Part shown: piece by piece, positions 15,688 to 23,399 of the stretch
Layout: every line of letters starts with the position of its first letter
Numbering within the stretch: the stretch's first letter is position 1
Source of the DNA: an uncultured Bacillota bacterium
Lineage (GTDB): Bacteria; Bacillota_I; Bacilli_A; RFN20; CAG-826
Direction of reading: 5' to 3'
Assembly: GCA_949289845.1 (NCBI GenBank)
Contig: CASEPN010000002.1
Coordinates: 186,001 to 250,000, forward strand
Length of the DNA stretch: 64,000 nucleotides
The notes under the pieces: generated by a model
Told to the model about the DNA's origin: nothing
Databases searched by the model: none
What the model saw: only the letters and a program-made list of their open reading frames with translations
Translations under genes and position numbers: made by a program

Positions 15688-17196
15688 ATGAACGCAGCGG
15701 ACATAATCTTCGCCATCCTCTTCTACATCAATTCCGTCATGGTGGCGATCGTCACCATTTCCTTCATTCCCCAGTTCCTCTTCTACCTTTTCTTCTTCCT
15801 GAAAAGGAGGCACTGGAAGGAACATTCTCCTGAGAAGAAGTTCGCGATCCTCGTTCCTGCCCATAACGAAGAGGAAGTGATCGAGGAAACGGTCCGGCAT
15901 CTTCTGGAGGACATGAACTACCCGAAAGAACTTTATAAGGTGTACGTCTGCGCCCATAACTGCACGGACAGGACTGCCGAGATCGCGCGAAAGGCCGGCG
16001 CGACCGTCTTTGAGCTCAATGACCCGGACCCCTCCCACGCGGTCGTGGCATACCCTCTCCAGCATGGGTTCCGGGAGATCTTGCGCATGGATAAGGAAGC
16101 GGAGGTCTTCGTCCGGATCGACGCCGACAACATCCTTCATCCGGACTATCTCCGCCATATGAATAACTCGGTTCTCGAAGGGGCCAAGATCGTCCGCGGC
16201 TATGAAGCGGCCTACAACCTGAAGCAGAACCTTTGGTCGCGGCAATGCGCCATCTTCTATTTCAAGGACTCGCGCATCCAGAACACCTTCCGGCAGGCCG
16301 TCAACGGGACGGCGATGACGCCAGGGCCCGGCCTTACCTTCGTCCGCGAGGTCGCCGAGCTCATGGACGGCTGGGACTGCATGACCGCCGCCGAGGACGC
16401 GGAGTTCTGCTGGCGGAGGCTCGAGGACGGCTACAAGTGCTACTTCAACACCGACGCCATCGTCTACGAGGACCAGCCTTCCTCCTTCAAGGACACGTTC
16501 AACAGGCTTGTTCGTCTAGGCCATTCTCTGAACAAGCTCTTCTTCACGGACGGCTGGCGGATGCTGAAGATGTTTTTCAAGACAGGAAAGCCGATGTATC
16601 TGGACATGCTCCTCCAGATCGCCTTCAACCCGGTTTCGGTCATCTGCTTCGTCTGGTTCCCGATCTACTACATCGCCTATGCGATCGTGATGCTCATGCA
16701 GGGAGCGGGCGTCCACGTCCTCTCCTTAGCCTACTTCGAGCTCACGGCGCCCGACGTCATCAATTCCTCGATCACGGACTCCTTCTCGAGGCTAAGCGCC
16801 TGTGGGAACCAGTCTATGGTGAACCTCCTCATCATGGCGGCCCAGGTGATCGTCACCCTTTACCTCTTTTGCGTCTTCCAGAGCTTCATCGCCGTCTTCC
16901 TCGACAGGAAGAAGCAGGGTCTGGACGACTCTTTGAAGGGAATGTGGACGGGCATCCTTCTTTCCCCGATCTATAGCTTCGTCTACGGTATCTGCAACTG
17001 CTGGGGCGCGGTGACCGCGCTTCGCTGGAAGGTCGCCGCCAGGAATCCTTCCCACCGGGAGATCCGCCCCGTCCTTCCGGAGAGTCCCAAGAAGACTTGG
17101 TACTTCACGATTTCCGAGAAAGAGAAGGCGCGTTATGAGAAAATGGCCGCCAGGAGGCGGGCGAGGCTCATGAAGAAGGCCGCCCGTAAGGCATGA
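15688..17196 (+). CDS. Membrane family 2 glycosyltransferase
   Basis: A 502-aa protein. An N-terminal membrane segment (about residues 5-40) is followed by a GT-A fold: FAILVPAHNEEEVI, the DADN metal site (about 151-154) and TAAEDAEFCWR carrying the catalytic aspartate. Two or three membrane segments lie at about 305-430 and the tail is very basic. The overall layout resembles processive polysaccharide synthases of the cellulose/hyaluronan type, but a QxxRW motif is replaced by RLVRLGH. A role in making a surface glycan or glycolipid is inferred. It overlaps the nicotinamidase-like gene by 4 nt. Confidence 0.8.
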   Translation: MNAADIIFAILFYINSVMVAIVTISFIPQFLFYLFFFLKRRHWKEHSPEKKFAILVPAHNEEEVIEETVRHLLEDMNYPKELYKVYVCAHNCTDRTAEIARKAGATVFELNDPDPSHAVVAYPLQHGFREILRMDKEAEVFVRIDADNILHPDYLRHMNNSVLEGAKIVRGYEAAYNLKQNLWSRQCAIFYFKDSRIQNTFRQAVNGTAMTPGPGLTFVREVAELMDGWDCMTAAEDAEFCWRRLEDGYKCYFNTDAIVYEDQPSSFKDTFNRLVRLGHSLNKLFFTDGWRMLKMFFKTGKPMYLDMLLQIAFNPVSVICFVWFPIYYIAYAIVMLMQGAGVHVLSLAYFELTAPDVINSSITDSFSRLSACGNQSMVNLLIMAAQVIVTLYLFCVFQSFIAVFLDRKKQGLDDSLKGMWTGILLSPIYSFVYGICNCWGAVTALRWKVAARNPSHREIRPVLPESPKKTWYFTISEKEKARYEKMAARRRARLMKKAARKA

Positions 17197-17753
17197 ACAT
17201 GAAACTGGAGCCCAAGAAGACCGCGATCATCGTCGTCGACATGCTGAACGACTTCGTCACCGGAGCGCTACAGTGCGAGCGAGGCAAGGCCATCGTCCCC
17301 CACCTGAAGGCGCTCATCGAAGGGGCGAGGAAGAAAGGGGCGTATGTCATCTACTCGAACGACGCCCACCTCAAGGGGATCGACCATGAGCTGAAGCTCT
17401 GGGGCGATCACGCGATCGCCGGCACCAAGGGCGCGGAAGTGATCCCGGAGCTTGCTCCTCAGGAAGGGGACTACGTCGTTCCCAAGAGGCGCTACTCCGG
17501 CTTCTTCCACACCGACCTCGACCTCCTTCTTAAGGAGCTTGGGGTGGAAACCCTCGTCATGACCGGACTCCACGCCCACATGTGCGTCCGCCACACGACC
17601 GCCGACGCCTATCAGCTGGGGTATTCGATCGTCGTCGCGACCGACTGCACGGATTCCTTCACGAAGGAAGACTACGAATACGGGATCCGCTACCTGAAGG
17701 ACGTCTACGGCGCCGCGCTCCTCACGGGCGAAGAAGTCGTCGAAAGCCTTTAA
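17193..17753 (+). CDS. Isochorismatase / nicotinamidase family hydrolase
   Basis: A 186-aa cysteine hydrolase. The catalytic triad is visible as Asp in IVVDMLNDF (about residue 16), Lys in VVPKRRYSGF (about 98) and Cys in HAHMCVRHTT (about 131). Such enzymes deamidate nicotinamide for NAD salvage or act on related compounds. The substrate is not certain, but the closest resemblance is to nicotinamidase-type members. ATGA overlap with the glycosyltransferase gene implies co-expression. An ATG two codons later is also possible. Confidence 0.82.
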   Translation: MNMKLEPKKTAIIVVDMLNDFVTGALQCERGKAIVPHLKALIEGARKKGAYVIYSNDAHLKGIDHELKLWGDHAIAGTKGAEVIPELAPQEGDYVVPKRRYSGFFHTDLDLLLKELGVETLVMTGLHAHMCVRHTTADAYQLGYSIVVATDCTDSFTKEDYEYGIRYLKDVYGAALLTGEEVVESL

Positions 17754-17769
17754 AAAAGGCCAAGGGAAA

Positions 17770-17800
17770 GAGGGACGGAAAGGAAGGCCGTCCCTCTTTT
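17770..17800 (+). terminator. Terminator between convergent genes
   Basis: GAGGGACGG...CCGTCCCTC stem with a 9-nt loop and TTTT. It serves the rightward operon and may also stop the leftward ABC operon. Confidence 0.8.
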
Positions 17801-19702
17801 CTATTCCACGGACTTCAGGGAAGTCGTCATGTCGATCTTCAGGATCTTCCTCGACAGGAGGAGGTCGACGACAAGGATGAAGGCGATTTCGAGGAGGAGG
17901 GTGCCGACGTAGTTCCACCACATCACGTCCCCGACGGAGCCGAACTCGAGGTAGTAGGTGAGGAACCAAAGGAGGAGGACCCCCAGCCCAAGGCCGAGGA
18001 ACATGCCCATGAGGGCCATCATGAACACCTCCCTGTAGATGTAGGTCGTGACTTCCCAGTCGCGGTAGCCAAGCACCTTCAGGGTGGCGAGCTCCCTTTG
18101 CCGCTCGCCGATGTTCATGTTCGTCAGGTTATATACGACGAAGATGGAGAGAAGGAGCGCGAAGCACACCACCACGGTCGCGATCGGCCCCATCGTGTCC
18201 TTTAGGGAGCTGTAGTTGCTTCCTTCCAGCGCATTGGCGACATCCACGAGCCCGAGCCCGGCGAAGACGAGAGCGGTGCTCCCGGCGACGCTGATGACGG
18301 TCATGACGAGGTGGGTCTTGTAGCGGAAGATGTTCCTGAGGGAGCTCTTGTAGCGGAAGCTGAGCCTTTTCCAGAGGAAGCCGACTCTCTCGATCCACGT
18401 CTTGTGGCCGGCCTTGGGCGCCTTGGGGAGGAGGAGGGAGGCGGGGCGCTCATGAAGCTGCTTGAGCGTGACATAGACCGTCACCGCGACCGCGACGAGG
18501 ACGATCCCAAGCGCAGCGATGATGCCCGCCGTGGGGGAGAGGATCCACTGCATCTCCGGGGAATAGAGGAGGGTGCTGAACGCGGGGTAGATGACCGAGG
18601 GGAGGACGGGGAGGCCGATTCCTAGCCCAACTCCGGCGGCGATGAGCGTGCACACGATGGCCATGAAGACGTACTTCATCACGATGCGCCCGTTCCCGAC
18701 CCCAAGGGATTTCATGCAGGCGATCTGCGGCCGTTCCTCGTCGACGGTCCTGGCCATCGTCGTCAGGACGACCAACGCCACGACCAGGATGAAGAACATG
18801 GGGAAGATGAGGGCGATCACGTCGATCTTGTCCCCGTATCCGCCAAGAGTCATGTAGGAGGCGTTCTGCTCCAGAGTGAGGCACTGGACGTTCTCCAGGC
18901 CGAGGGCTTCGATGGATTCCTTGACTTCGTTCACCCTGTCCAGGTACTCGGAAGAATAATAGGAAAGATCGAGGTCGCTGAATGTCGTGCTCGCGCCAGG
19001 CGAAGTGGATACCTGGAGATAGAGATCTGTGATGGGAATGACTCCGTAGAGGCTCTGGATGAAGCTTGGGAAAGAACTCCTGGTCACGTAGATGATGTCG
19101 TTCAAGGTCTTCTCGGGGTCGGTGAGCATCGGCTCCCCGGTCTTGAGGAGGATCATTGGGTTGGCGACGATCCCCGAGATGGTCAGGGAGAAGGTGATGT
19201 CGAGCGTCTCCCCGAATATGTCGAGAGGGATGTCGATGTTGATCTCGTCCCCGACCTGGTGGGCGGTGAGGGTCTCGTTATGGCGTTCCACCATGATTTC
19301 CATGGGCTCGTCCGGCCAGCTTCCTTCCTCAAGGGTGAGGACGTTTACCTCCGGGATGTCGTCTGGGACGACGTAGATCCGCGTGTTGATCTCTTGCTCC
19401 GTCCCCGGGAGGGTGATGGGCATGTCCACGCTAGTGAGAGCGGAGGAAACCACTACATCGGGAAGCGAGGCGATTTCGTCGATGTCTTCATCCGATAATC
19501 CGGAAATATCCGTGGCTTTTACGATGATATCGGGGACATGCCCTTGCCGGAACGCTTCGCTATAGGAGGCCTCGATCGTAGGCGAAAGGGTTCCTAGGCC
19601 GGCTACGAAGGCGACGCCGACGGTGGCGATTAGGGTCAGGGAGATAAGTTTCCCCAGGTTCCCCTTCATCGAGCGGAGGACGTTCTTGAAGTAGGCGTTC
19701 AT
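17801..19702 (-). CDS. FtsX-type ABC exporter permease
   Basis: A 633-aa membrane protein of the FtsX/MacB permease family. One N-terminal membrane helix (about residues 15-38) is followed by an extracellular domain of about 250 residues, three helices around 280-410 containing the FtsX core, a linker with WKRLSFRYKSSLRNIFRYKTHL, and four more helices to the end. Such permeases work with a MacB/LolD-type ATPase to export peptides or antibiotics or to detach lipids. It starts directly after the ATPase stop, so both form one unit under the TetR-like regulator. Confidence 0.88.
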   Translation of the reverse strand: MNAYFKNVLRSMKGNLGKLISLTLIATVGVAFVAGLGTLSPTIEASYSEAFRQGHVPDIIVKATDISGLSDEDIDEIASLPDVVVSSALTSVDMPITLPGTEQEINTRIYVVPDDIPEVNVLTLEEGSWPDEPMEIMVERHNETLTAHQVGDEINIDIPLDIFGETLDITFSLTISGIVANPMILLKTGEPMLTDPEKTLNDIIYVTRSSFPSFIQSLYGVIPITDLYLQVSTSPGASTTFSDLDLSYYSSEYLDRVNEVKESIEALGLENVQCLTLEQNASYMTLGGYGDKIDVIALIFPMFFILVVALVVLTTMARTVDEERPQIACMKSLGVGNGRIVMKYVFMAIVCTLIAAGVGLGIGLPVLPSVIYPAFSTLLYSPEMQWILSPTAGIIAALGIVLVAVAVTVYVTLKQLHERPASLLLPKAPKAGHKTWIERVGFLWKRLSFRYKSSLRNIFRYKTHLVMTVISVAGSTALVFAGLGLVDVANALEGSNYSSLKDTMGPIATVVVCFALLLSIFVVYNLTNMNIGERQRELATLKVLGYRDWEVTTYIYREVFMMALMGMFLGLGLGVLLLWFLTYYLEFGSVGDVMWWNYVGTLLLEIAFILVVDLLLSRKILKIDMTTSLKSVE

Positions 19703-20404
19703 CTACCACTCGATCTCCTCGATGGGGATAGGGTGCTCGTTGATCTCGATGCTCTCGGCCTGCCCGTTCTTGATGTGGATGACCTTGTCCGCCATGTCCT
19801 TGAGAGCAGCGTTATGGGTGACGATGATGACCGACTTTTTGTTCTCCCGGCACATGTCGTGCAGGAGCTTGAGGACGGCCTTGCCCGTCTGGTAGTCGAG
19901 GGCGCCAGTGGGCTCGTCGCAGAGAAGGATGGAAGGGTTCTTCGCGAGGGCGCGCGCGATAGAGACGCGCTGCTGCTCGCCGCCAGAAAGCTGGGCGGGG
20001 AAGTTGTCCATCCTGTCCCCGAGCCCGACCTTGCGGAGCATTTCCTCAGGCGAGTAGGCGTCCTTGCACATCTCGACGGCTAACTCGACGTTTTCCCTCG
20101 CGGTGAGATTCGCCATCAGGTTATAGAACTGGAAGACGAAGCCCACGTGGTTGCGCCTATAGTCCGTCAGCTCCCTTTTCCCAAGGGTCGCGACATCCGT
20201 CCCGTTCACCAGGAGATGGCCGGAGGTGGGGGAGTCCATCCCTCCGATGATGTTGAGAAGAGTCGTCTTCCCGGCGCCCGAGGGGCCCAGGACGACCGTG
20301 AACTCCCCGTTCTCGACGTCGAAGGAAATGTCGTCCAGGGCGCGGATCTCGCTTTGCCCGTTCTGGAAAGACCGAATGATGTGCTGAGCGCTGATTGCTG
20401 GCAT
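19703..20404 (-). CDS. MacB/LolD-type ABC exporter ATPase
   Basis: A 233-aa ATPase. Walker [10 protein letters not shown] (about residues 39-47), Q-loop VFQFYNL, signature [15 protein letters not shown], Walker [13 protein letters not shown] and the His switch VTHN are all intact. The family powers FtsX-type permeases such as the downstream gene. The promoter overlaps an operator for the divergent TetR-like gene, suggesting inducible efflux or defence against an antimicrobial. The start has AGGAGGGAG 5-6 nt upstream. Confidence 0.93.
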   Translation of the reverse strand: MPAISAQHIIRSFQNGQSEIRALDDISFDVENGEFTVVLGPSGAGKTTLLNIIGGMDSPTSGHLLVNGTDVATLGKRELTDYRRNHVGFVFQFYNLMANLTARENVELAVEMCKDAYSPEEMLRKVGLGDRMDNFPAQLSGGEQQRVSIARALAKNPSILLCDEPTGALDYQTGKAVLKLLHDMCRENKKSVIIVTHNAALKDMADKVIHIKNGQAESIEINEHPIPIEEIEW

Positions 20405-20415
20405 GAACTCCCTCC

Positions 20416-20436
20416 TGCCCTACTTAATGTAGGGCA
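20416..20436. promoter_or_regulatory. Palindromic operator, likely for the TetR-like regulator
   Basis: TGCCCTAC-TTAAT-GTAGGGCA is a perfect inverted repeat with 8-bp arms and a 5-bp centre. It covers the -10 box of the ABC exporter operon and lies about 65 bp from the tetR-like start. Confidence 0.75.
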
Positions 20437-20453
20437 CCTTCCATGCAAGTCAA
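20426..20453 (-). promoter_or_regulatory. ABC exporter operon promoter
   Basis: On the minus strand, TTGACT (20448-20453), a 16-nt spacer and TACATT (20426-20431). The -10 box is inside the palindrome, so binding there would block polymerase. Confidence 0.65.
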
Positions 20454-20464
20454 AGGGAAGCGCA

Positions 20465-20494
20465 TCGACAAAAGAGCGACAACTGTTGCATTAT
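20465..20494 (+). promoter_or_regulatory. tetR-like gene promoter, predicted leaderless
   Basis: TCGACA (20465-20470), 18-nt spacer, CATTAT (20489-20494). The box ends 7 nt before the ATG at 20502. Confidence 0.5.
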
Positions 20495-20501
20495 TAAGAC
20501 A

Positions 20502-21113
20502 ATGAGAAGCAGGTATAAGACCGAGAGGGCGAGGGACGTCACGGATGAGGTCAAGAAGGCGGTGTTCGCGACCTTCGTGACAGGCGAGAAGGCCACCGCG
20601 AGCCTTATAGCGAGGAGGGCGGGAATCAACCGCTCCACCTTCTACCGCCACTTCTACGATGTCGAGGACGTCATCTCATCGATCGAGGACGACATATTCC
20701 AGGACGTCGAGGAAGTCCTTGCCGGCCTTGATTACGAAGGCGGGAACGTGCCTTTTTTCCATGAGGTGGTCGCCTTGGTCGAAAAGTACATCCCTTTCCT
20801 CAACTACCTCATCCGGGCCGGCGGGATGAGCGAGAACCGCTTTTTCCAGAGGATCATCGACTACGCCGAAAGGAACTATCTCCAAGGTTTTCTCATGAGG
20901 CATCCGAAGATACCTGCGGAAGAGTGCAGGCTTCTGTTCCTTTACACCCTGAACGGGTCGATCGCGCTCATCGCGGATTGGCTCCGCTCGGACAGGACGT
21001 TGGGAAAAGAGTGCTTCGCGGAGACCTTGGACGAATATAACCGCGCCGCGATGGGGGCGCTCCTCCGGCGGAGCCGCCGGCTAGCCGATGTCGGTGACCT
21101 CGTCGGGGACTAG
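20502..21113 (+). CDS. TetR/AcrR family transcriptional regulator
   Basis: A 203-aa protein with a TetR-type helix-turn-helix at about residues 25-62 (ASLIARRAGINRSTFYRHFYDVEDV) and a helical ligand/dimer domain, of a type often labelled TetR C-terminal family 14. It is divergent from the ABC exporter, whose promoter holds a matching palindrome, so it most likely represses the exporter until an inducer binds. Its last 33 nt overlap the 3' end of the convergent thioesterase gene. Confidence 0.85.
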   Translation: MRSRYKTERARDVTDEVKKAVFATFVTGEKATASLIARRAGINRSTFYRHFYDVEDVISSIEDDIFQDVEEVLAGLDYEGGNVPFFHEVVALVEKYIPFLNYLIRAGGMSENRFFQRIIDYAERNYLQGFLMRHPKIPAEECRLLFLYTLNGSIALIADWLRSDRTLGKECFAETLDEYNRAAMGALLRRSRRLADVGDLVGD

Positions 21114-21575
21114 GACGTTGATGTCCTCTTCCGTAATCCCGTCCACCGGAGCGATCTGGTCGAGGGTCAGGAACATATAGAGGGCATTGGCTTTCGCTAG
21201 CATTTTCCCATCCATTGTTTGGATTTCCGCTTCCCCCTTGAAGCAGATCTTGTCGATATGGGTGATATGGGCGACGCACTTAAGGGGGGTGTCGTAGGGG
21301 ACGCCCTTGTGGTACTCGACGTTCAGCTTAAGGGTGCAGGCGTAGGCGCCGGGCCTTTCGATCCAGATGGCGCGCCCGATGGTCTCGTCGAGCATGGCGG
21401 CGATCATCCCGCCGTGGACCCTTTCGGGATAGGACTGGTGGTCGAACTTGTAGCGGAACAAGGCGATGAGGCTGTCATCCTCCATCTCGTAGAAGCTCGC
21501 GTGGATGCCGTAGGGATTGTTGATGCCGCAGACGATGCAGTCTTTCGCGTTGGTCTGCTTCTTTCTGACTTTCAT
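21081..21575 (-). CDS. Hotdog-fold thioesterase (PaaI-like)
   Basis: A 164-aa protein with a single hotdog domain. VHGGMIAAMLDETIGRA (about residues 53-69) is the active-site helix region of the PaaI/4HBT group, which hydrolyses acyl-CoA thioesters. An N-terminal CIVCG motif (Cys about 13 and 16) may bind metal, as in some PaaI-like proteins. The substrate is unknown. There is no Shine-Dalgarno; TATAAT ends 9 nt before the ATG. The 3' end overlaps tetR by 33 nt. Confidence 0.78.
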   Translation of the reverse strand: MKVRKKQTNAKDCIVCGINNPYGIHASFYEMEDDSLIALFRYKFDHQSYPERVHGGMIAAMLDETIGRAIWIERPGAYACTLKLNVEYHKGVPYDTPLKCVAHITHIDKICFKGEAEIQTMDGKMLAKANALYMFLTLDQIAPVDGITEEDINVLVPDEVTDIG

Positions 21576-21584
21576 ACGGGGGCG

Positions 21585-21607
21585 ATTATACGCGCGGGGT
21601 CTATAAT
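21585..21607. promoter_or_regulatory. Back-to-back -10 boxes, thioesterase and rarA
   Basis: Minus-strand TATAAT (21585-21590) and plus-strand TATAAT (21602-21607) lie 11 bp apart as an inverted repeat. They end 9 nt and 6 nt before the two start codons, so both genes are predicted to be leaderless or nearly so. Confidence 0.65.
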
Positions 21608-21613
21608 TTCCCC

Positions 21614-22891
21614 ATGAACGTCCGCGAGCCGCTCGCCTTCCGCGTCCGCCCCAAAGGCCTTTCCGGGGTCCTCGGGCAGGAGAAGCTCCTTGAGTCCCTT
21701 TCCCGTTCGGTGGAGATGAAGTCTCCTTTCTCCTTCGTGCTTTTCGGAGGGCCTGGGACGGGGAAGACGACGATCGCGGAGGCTTACTCCCGCGACATGG
21801 GGATTCATTTCAAGAAGCTCAACGCGGTTACTGCCTCCAAGAAGGAGATGCAGGAGGCGATCGAGGAGTCCCGCGGCTATTCCCACGCGATCATCATCGT
21901 GGATGAAGTGCATCGCCTGGACAAGGCGAAGCAGGACCTTCTCCTTCCTTATGTCGAGGACGGCACCTTCTTCCTCATCGGGGCGACTACGGCGAATCCC
22001 TACGTTTCCCTCAACCGGGCGATCAGGAGCCGCTGCAGGGTCTTCGAGGTCTTCCCTCTCACGGAGAAGGAAGTCTCCCAAGGGCTCAGGAGGGCGGCGG
22101 AATCCCCGGACGGCCTCCAGGGGAAGTGGAAGTTCGCCGACTCTGCCTTCTCCTTCATCGCGAGGCTTTCCGGCGGAGACCTTCGCTTCGCCCTCAACCT
22201 GCTGGAAGCCTGTTCTATCCAGTTCCCGAAGGAAACTGAAATCGACGAGGCGATGGTCGCGACCATCGAGCGTGTGCCGAACTACGCGATGGACAAGGAC
22301 GAGGAGGAGCACTACGACTCCGTGAGCGCGCTCCAGAAGTCGATCCGCGGAAGCGACGTGGACGCTGCGCTCTACTATCTTGCGCGGCTTTGCATCGCCG
22401 AGGACCTGGATAGCATCAAGAGGCGCCTTCCCATCATCGCCTACGAGGACATCGGGCTTGCCAATCCTGCGGCGGTCGATCGTTGCCACAAGGCCATCGA
22501 GGTCGCGGAGAAGGCCGGCTTCCCGGAAGCCGTCATCCCCCTTGCATTCACGGTATGCGAGCTCGCGCTTTCCCCGAAGTCCCGCGCCGCGGTGGACTCG
22601 ATCCACGCGACCATGGACTTCGCAAAGGAGAAGCCTTTCCTCGTCCAGGACTACTTGAAGCTGACGCCCGTTTCTTTGTCCGATGAAGAGAGGTATGACT
22701 ACGGGATGCCGGATATCTGGGAAAAGATCCAGTATTTGCCAGAGTTATTGAAGAACCGTCGTTTCTTCCAGGAAAACGCCCTTACCAGAAGTAACTACGA
22801 GAAGGCGCTCAATAGCGAGCGCGAAAGGCTTCTTAGGCAAGGAAGGACGAGCGATCTCGCTGCCTTGAAGAAGGGGCGGCGCGGCAAGTAA
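21614..22891 (+). CDS. rarA: Replication-associated recombination ATPase RarA
   Basis: A 425-aa AAA+ ATPase (MgsA/RarA/WRNIP1 family) acting at stalled replication forks. Walker A GGPGTGKTT (about residues 45-53), Walker B IIIVDEVHR (about 93-101), sensor 1 GATTANP and the arginine finger IRSRCR are clear. The C-terminal region with IIAYEDIGLANP and the tetramerisation domain is complete. The start codon directly follows a TATAAT box. Confidence 0.95.
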   Translation: MNVREPLAFRVRPKGLSGVLGQEKLLESLSRSVEMKSPFSFVLFGGPGTGKTTIAEAYSRDMGIHFKKLNAVTASKKEMQEAIEESRGYSHAIIIVDEVHRLDKAKQDLLLPYVEDGTFFLIGATTANPYVSLNRAIRSRCRVFEVFPLTEKEVSQGLRRAAESPDGLQGKWKFADSAFSFIARLSGGDLRFALNLLEACSIQFPKETEIDEAMVATIERVPNYAMDKDEEEHYDSVSALQKSIRGSDVDAALYYLARLCIAEDLDSIKRRLPIIAYEDIGLANPAAVDRCHKAIEVAEKAGFPEAVIPLAFTVCELALSPKSRAAVDSIHATMDFAKEKPFLVQDYLKLTPVSLSDEERYDYGMPDIWEKIQYLPELLKNRRFFQENALTRSNYEKALNSERERLLRQGRTSDLAALKKGRRGK

Positions 22892-22934
22892 CCGCTTTCT
22901 TGAACTTCTTGGTGTCGCTTCATCTTTTAAAGCG

Positions 22935-22940
22935 TATATT
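22935..22940 (+). promoter_or_regulatory. Candidate -10 box for the 51-aa ORF
   Basis: TATATT, with a predicted start near 22947 that gives a leader of about 45 nt containing a small GACC/GGTC hairpin and a strong ribosome site. Confidence 0.4.
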
Positions 22941-22990
22941 CCGGCATTCCAGACCTCCATGGGTCCGGAAAGAAAGGAGGTACGAGCCAC

Positions 22991-23146
22991 ATGTCCTTTA
23001 TCAAGGAAAACGATCGTCCCGGCATCCTCCAGGAGGCCGAGGAGCTTGTCTACGACTACAGCCCCAAGGCCGAGGATAGGCTGGGCGAGGGCCTGCTCGC
23101 CGCGTACGTCGACGCGATGCTCTCTGGTCGGCGCGGGGGCTTCTAA
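22991..23146 (+). CDS. Small protein of unknown function, 51 aa
   Basis: An ATG preceded at good distance by AAAGGAGG opens a 51-codon ORF, followed within 20 nt by a terminator. The product is acidic in its first two thirds, with a Tyr-Asp-Tyr patch and helix-like EDRLGEGLLAAYVDAML, and ends in Arg-Arg-Gly-Gly-Phe. It has no signal peptide or membrane helix. The family was not recognised. It has its own promoter and terminator and lies between rarA and the ATPase, so it is likely an independent small gene. Confidence 0.65.
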   Translation: MSFIKENDRPGILQEAEELVYDYSPKAEDRLGEGLLAAYVDAMLSGRRGGF

Positions 23147-23164
23147 GCCCTAGGTGCGAACCCG

Positions 23165-23191
23165 AAGGGTCCCGGCTACGGGGCCCTTTTT
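23165..23191 (+). terminator. Terminator after the 51-aa ORF
   Basis: AAGGGTCCCG-GCTA-CGGGGCCCTT (one mismatch) followed by TTT. Confidence 0.8.
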
Positions 23192-23270
23192 CCGTAGCTT
23201 ATATCTCATGAGCGGATGAAACCTCTTTGGGAATCCTTTGGTCAAGTTGCTTGCGAATTACACGGCCGAC

Positions 23271-23362
23271 TTGCAAAACACATAGGCATAGGGTTGCAAA
23301 TCACATAGCGCCGGCCTTGCAAAAACCATAACGACAACCTTGCAAATCCCATAATCCCCCCT
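23271..23362 (+). repeat. Four 23-bp direct repeats upstream of the ATPase gene
   Basis: TTGCAAA-type units start at 23271, 23294, 23317 and 23340, exactly 23 bp apart. The shared part is TTGCAAA(A/T)(C/A)(A/C)C(A)CATA, and the remaining bases vary. Weaker TTGC remnants occur at 23251 and 23362. Spacing of about two helical turns puts every copy on the same DNA face. The array ends at the -35 box of the ATPase promoter, which suggests an operator array. Confidence 0.8.
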
Positions 23363-23391
23363 TGCTGGCGGCAGGTGGTAATAAGTAAAAT
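23362..23391 (+). promoter_or_regulatory. ATPase gene promoter, predicted leaderless
   Basis: TTGCTG (23362-23367), 18-nt spacer, TAAAAT (23386-23391). The box ends 8 nt before the ATG at 23400. Confidence 0.6.
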
Positions 23392-23399
23392 GCAGGCTG

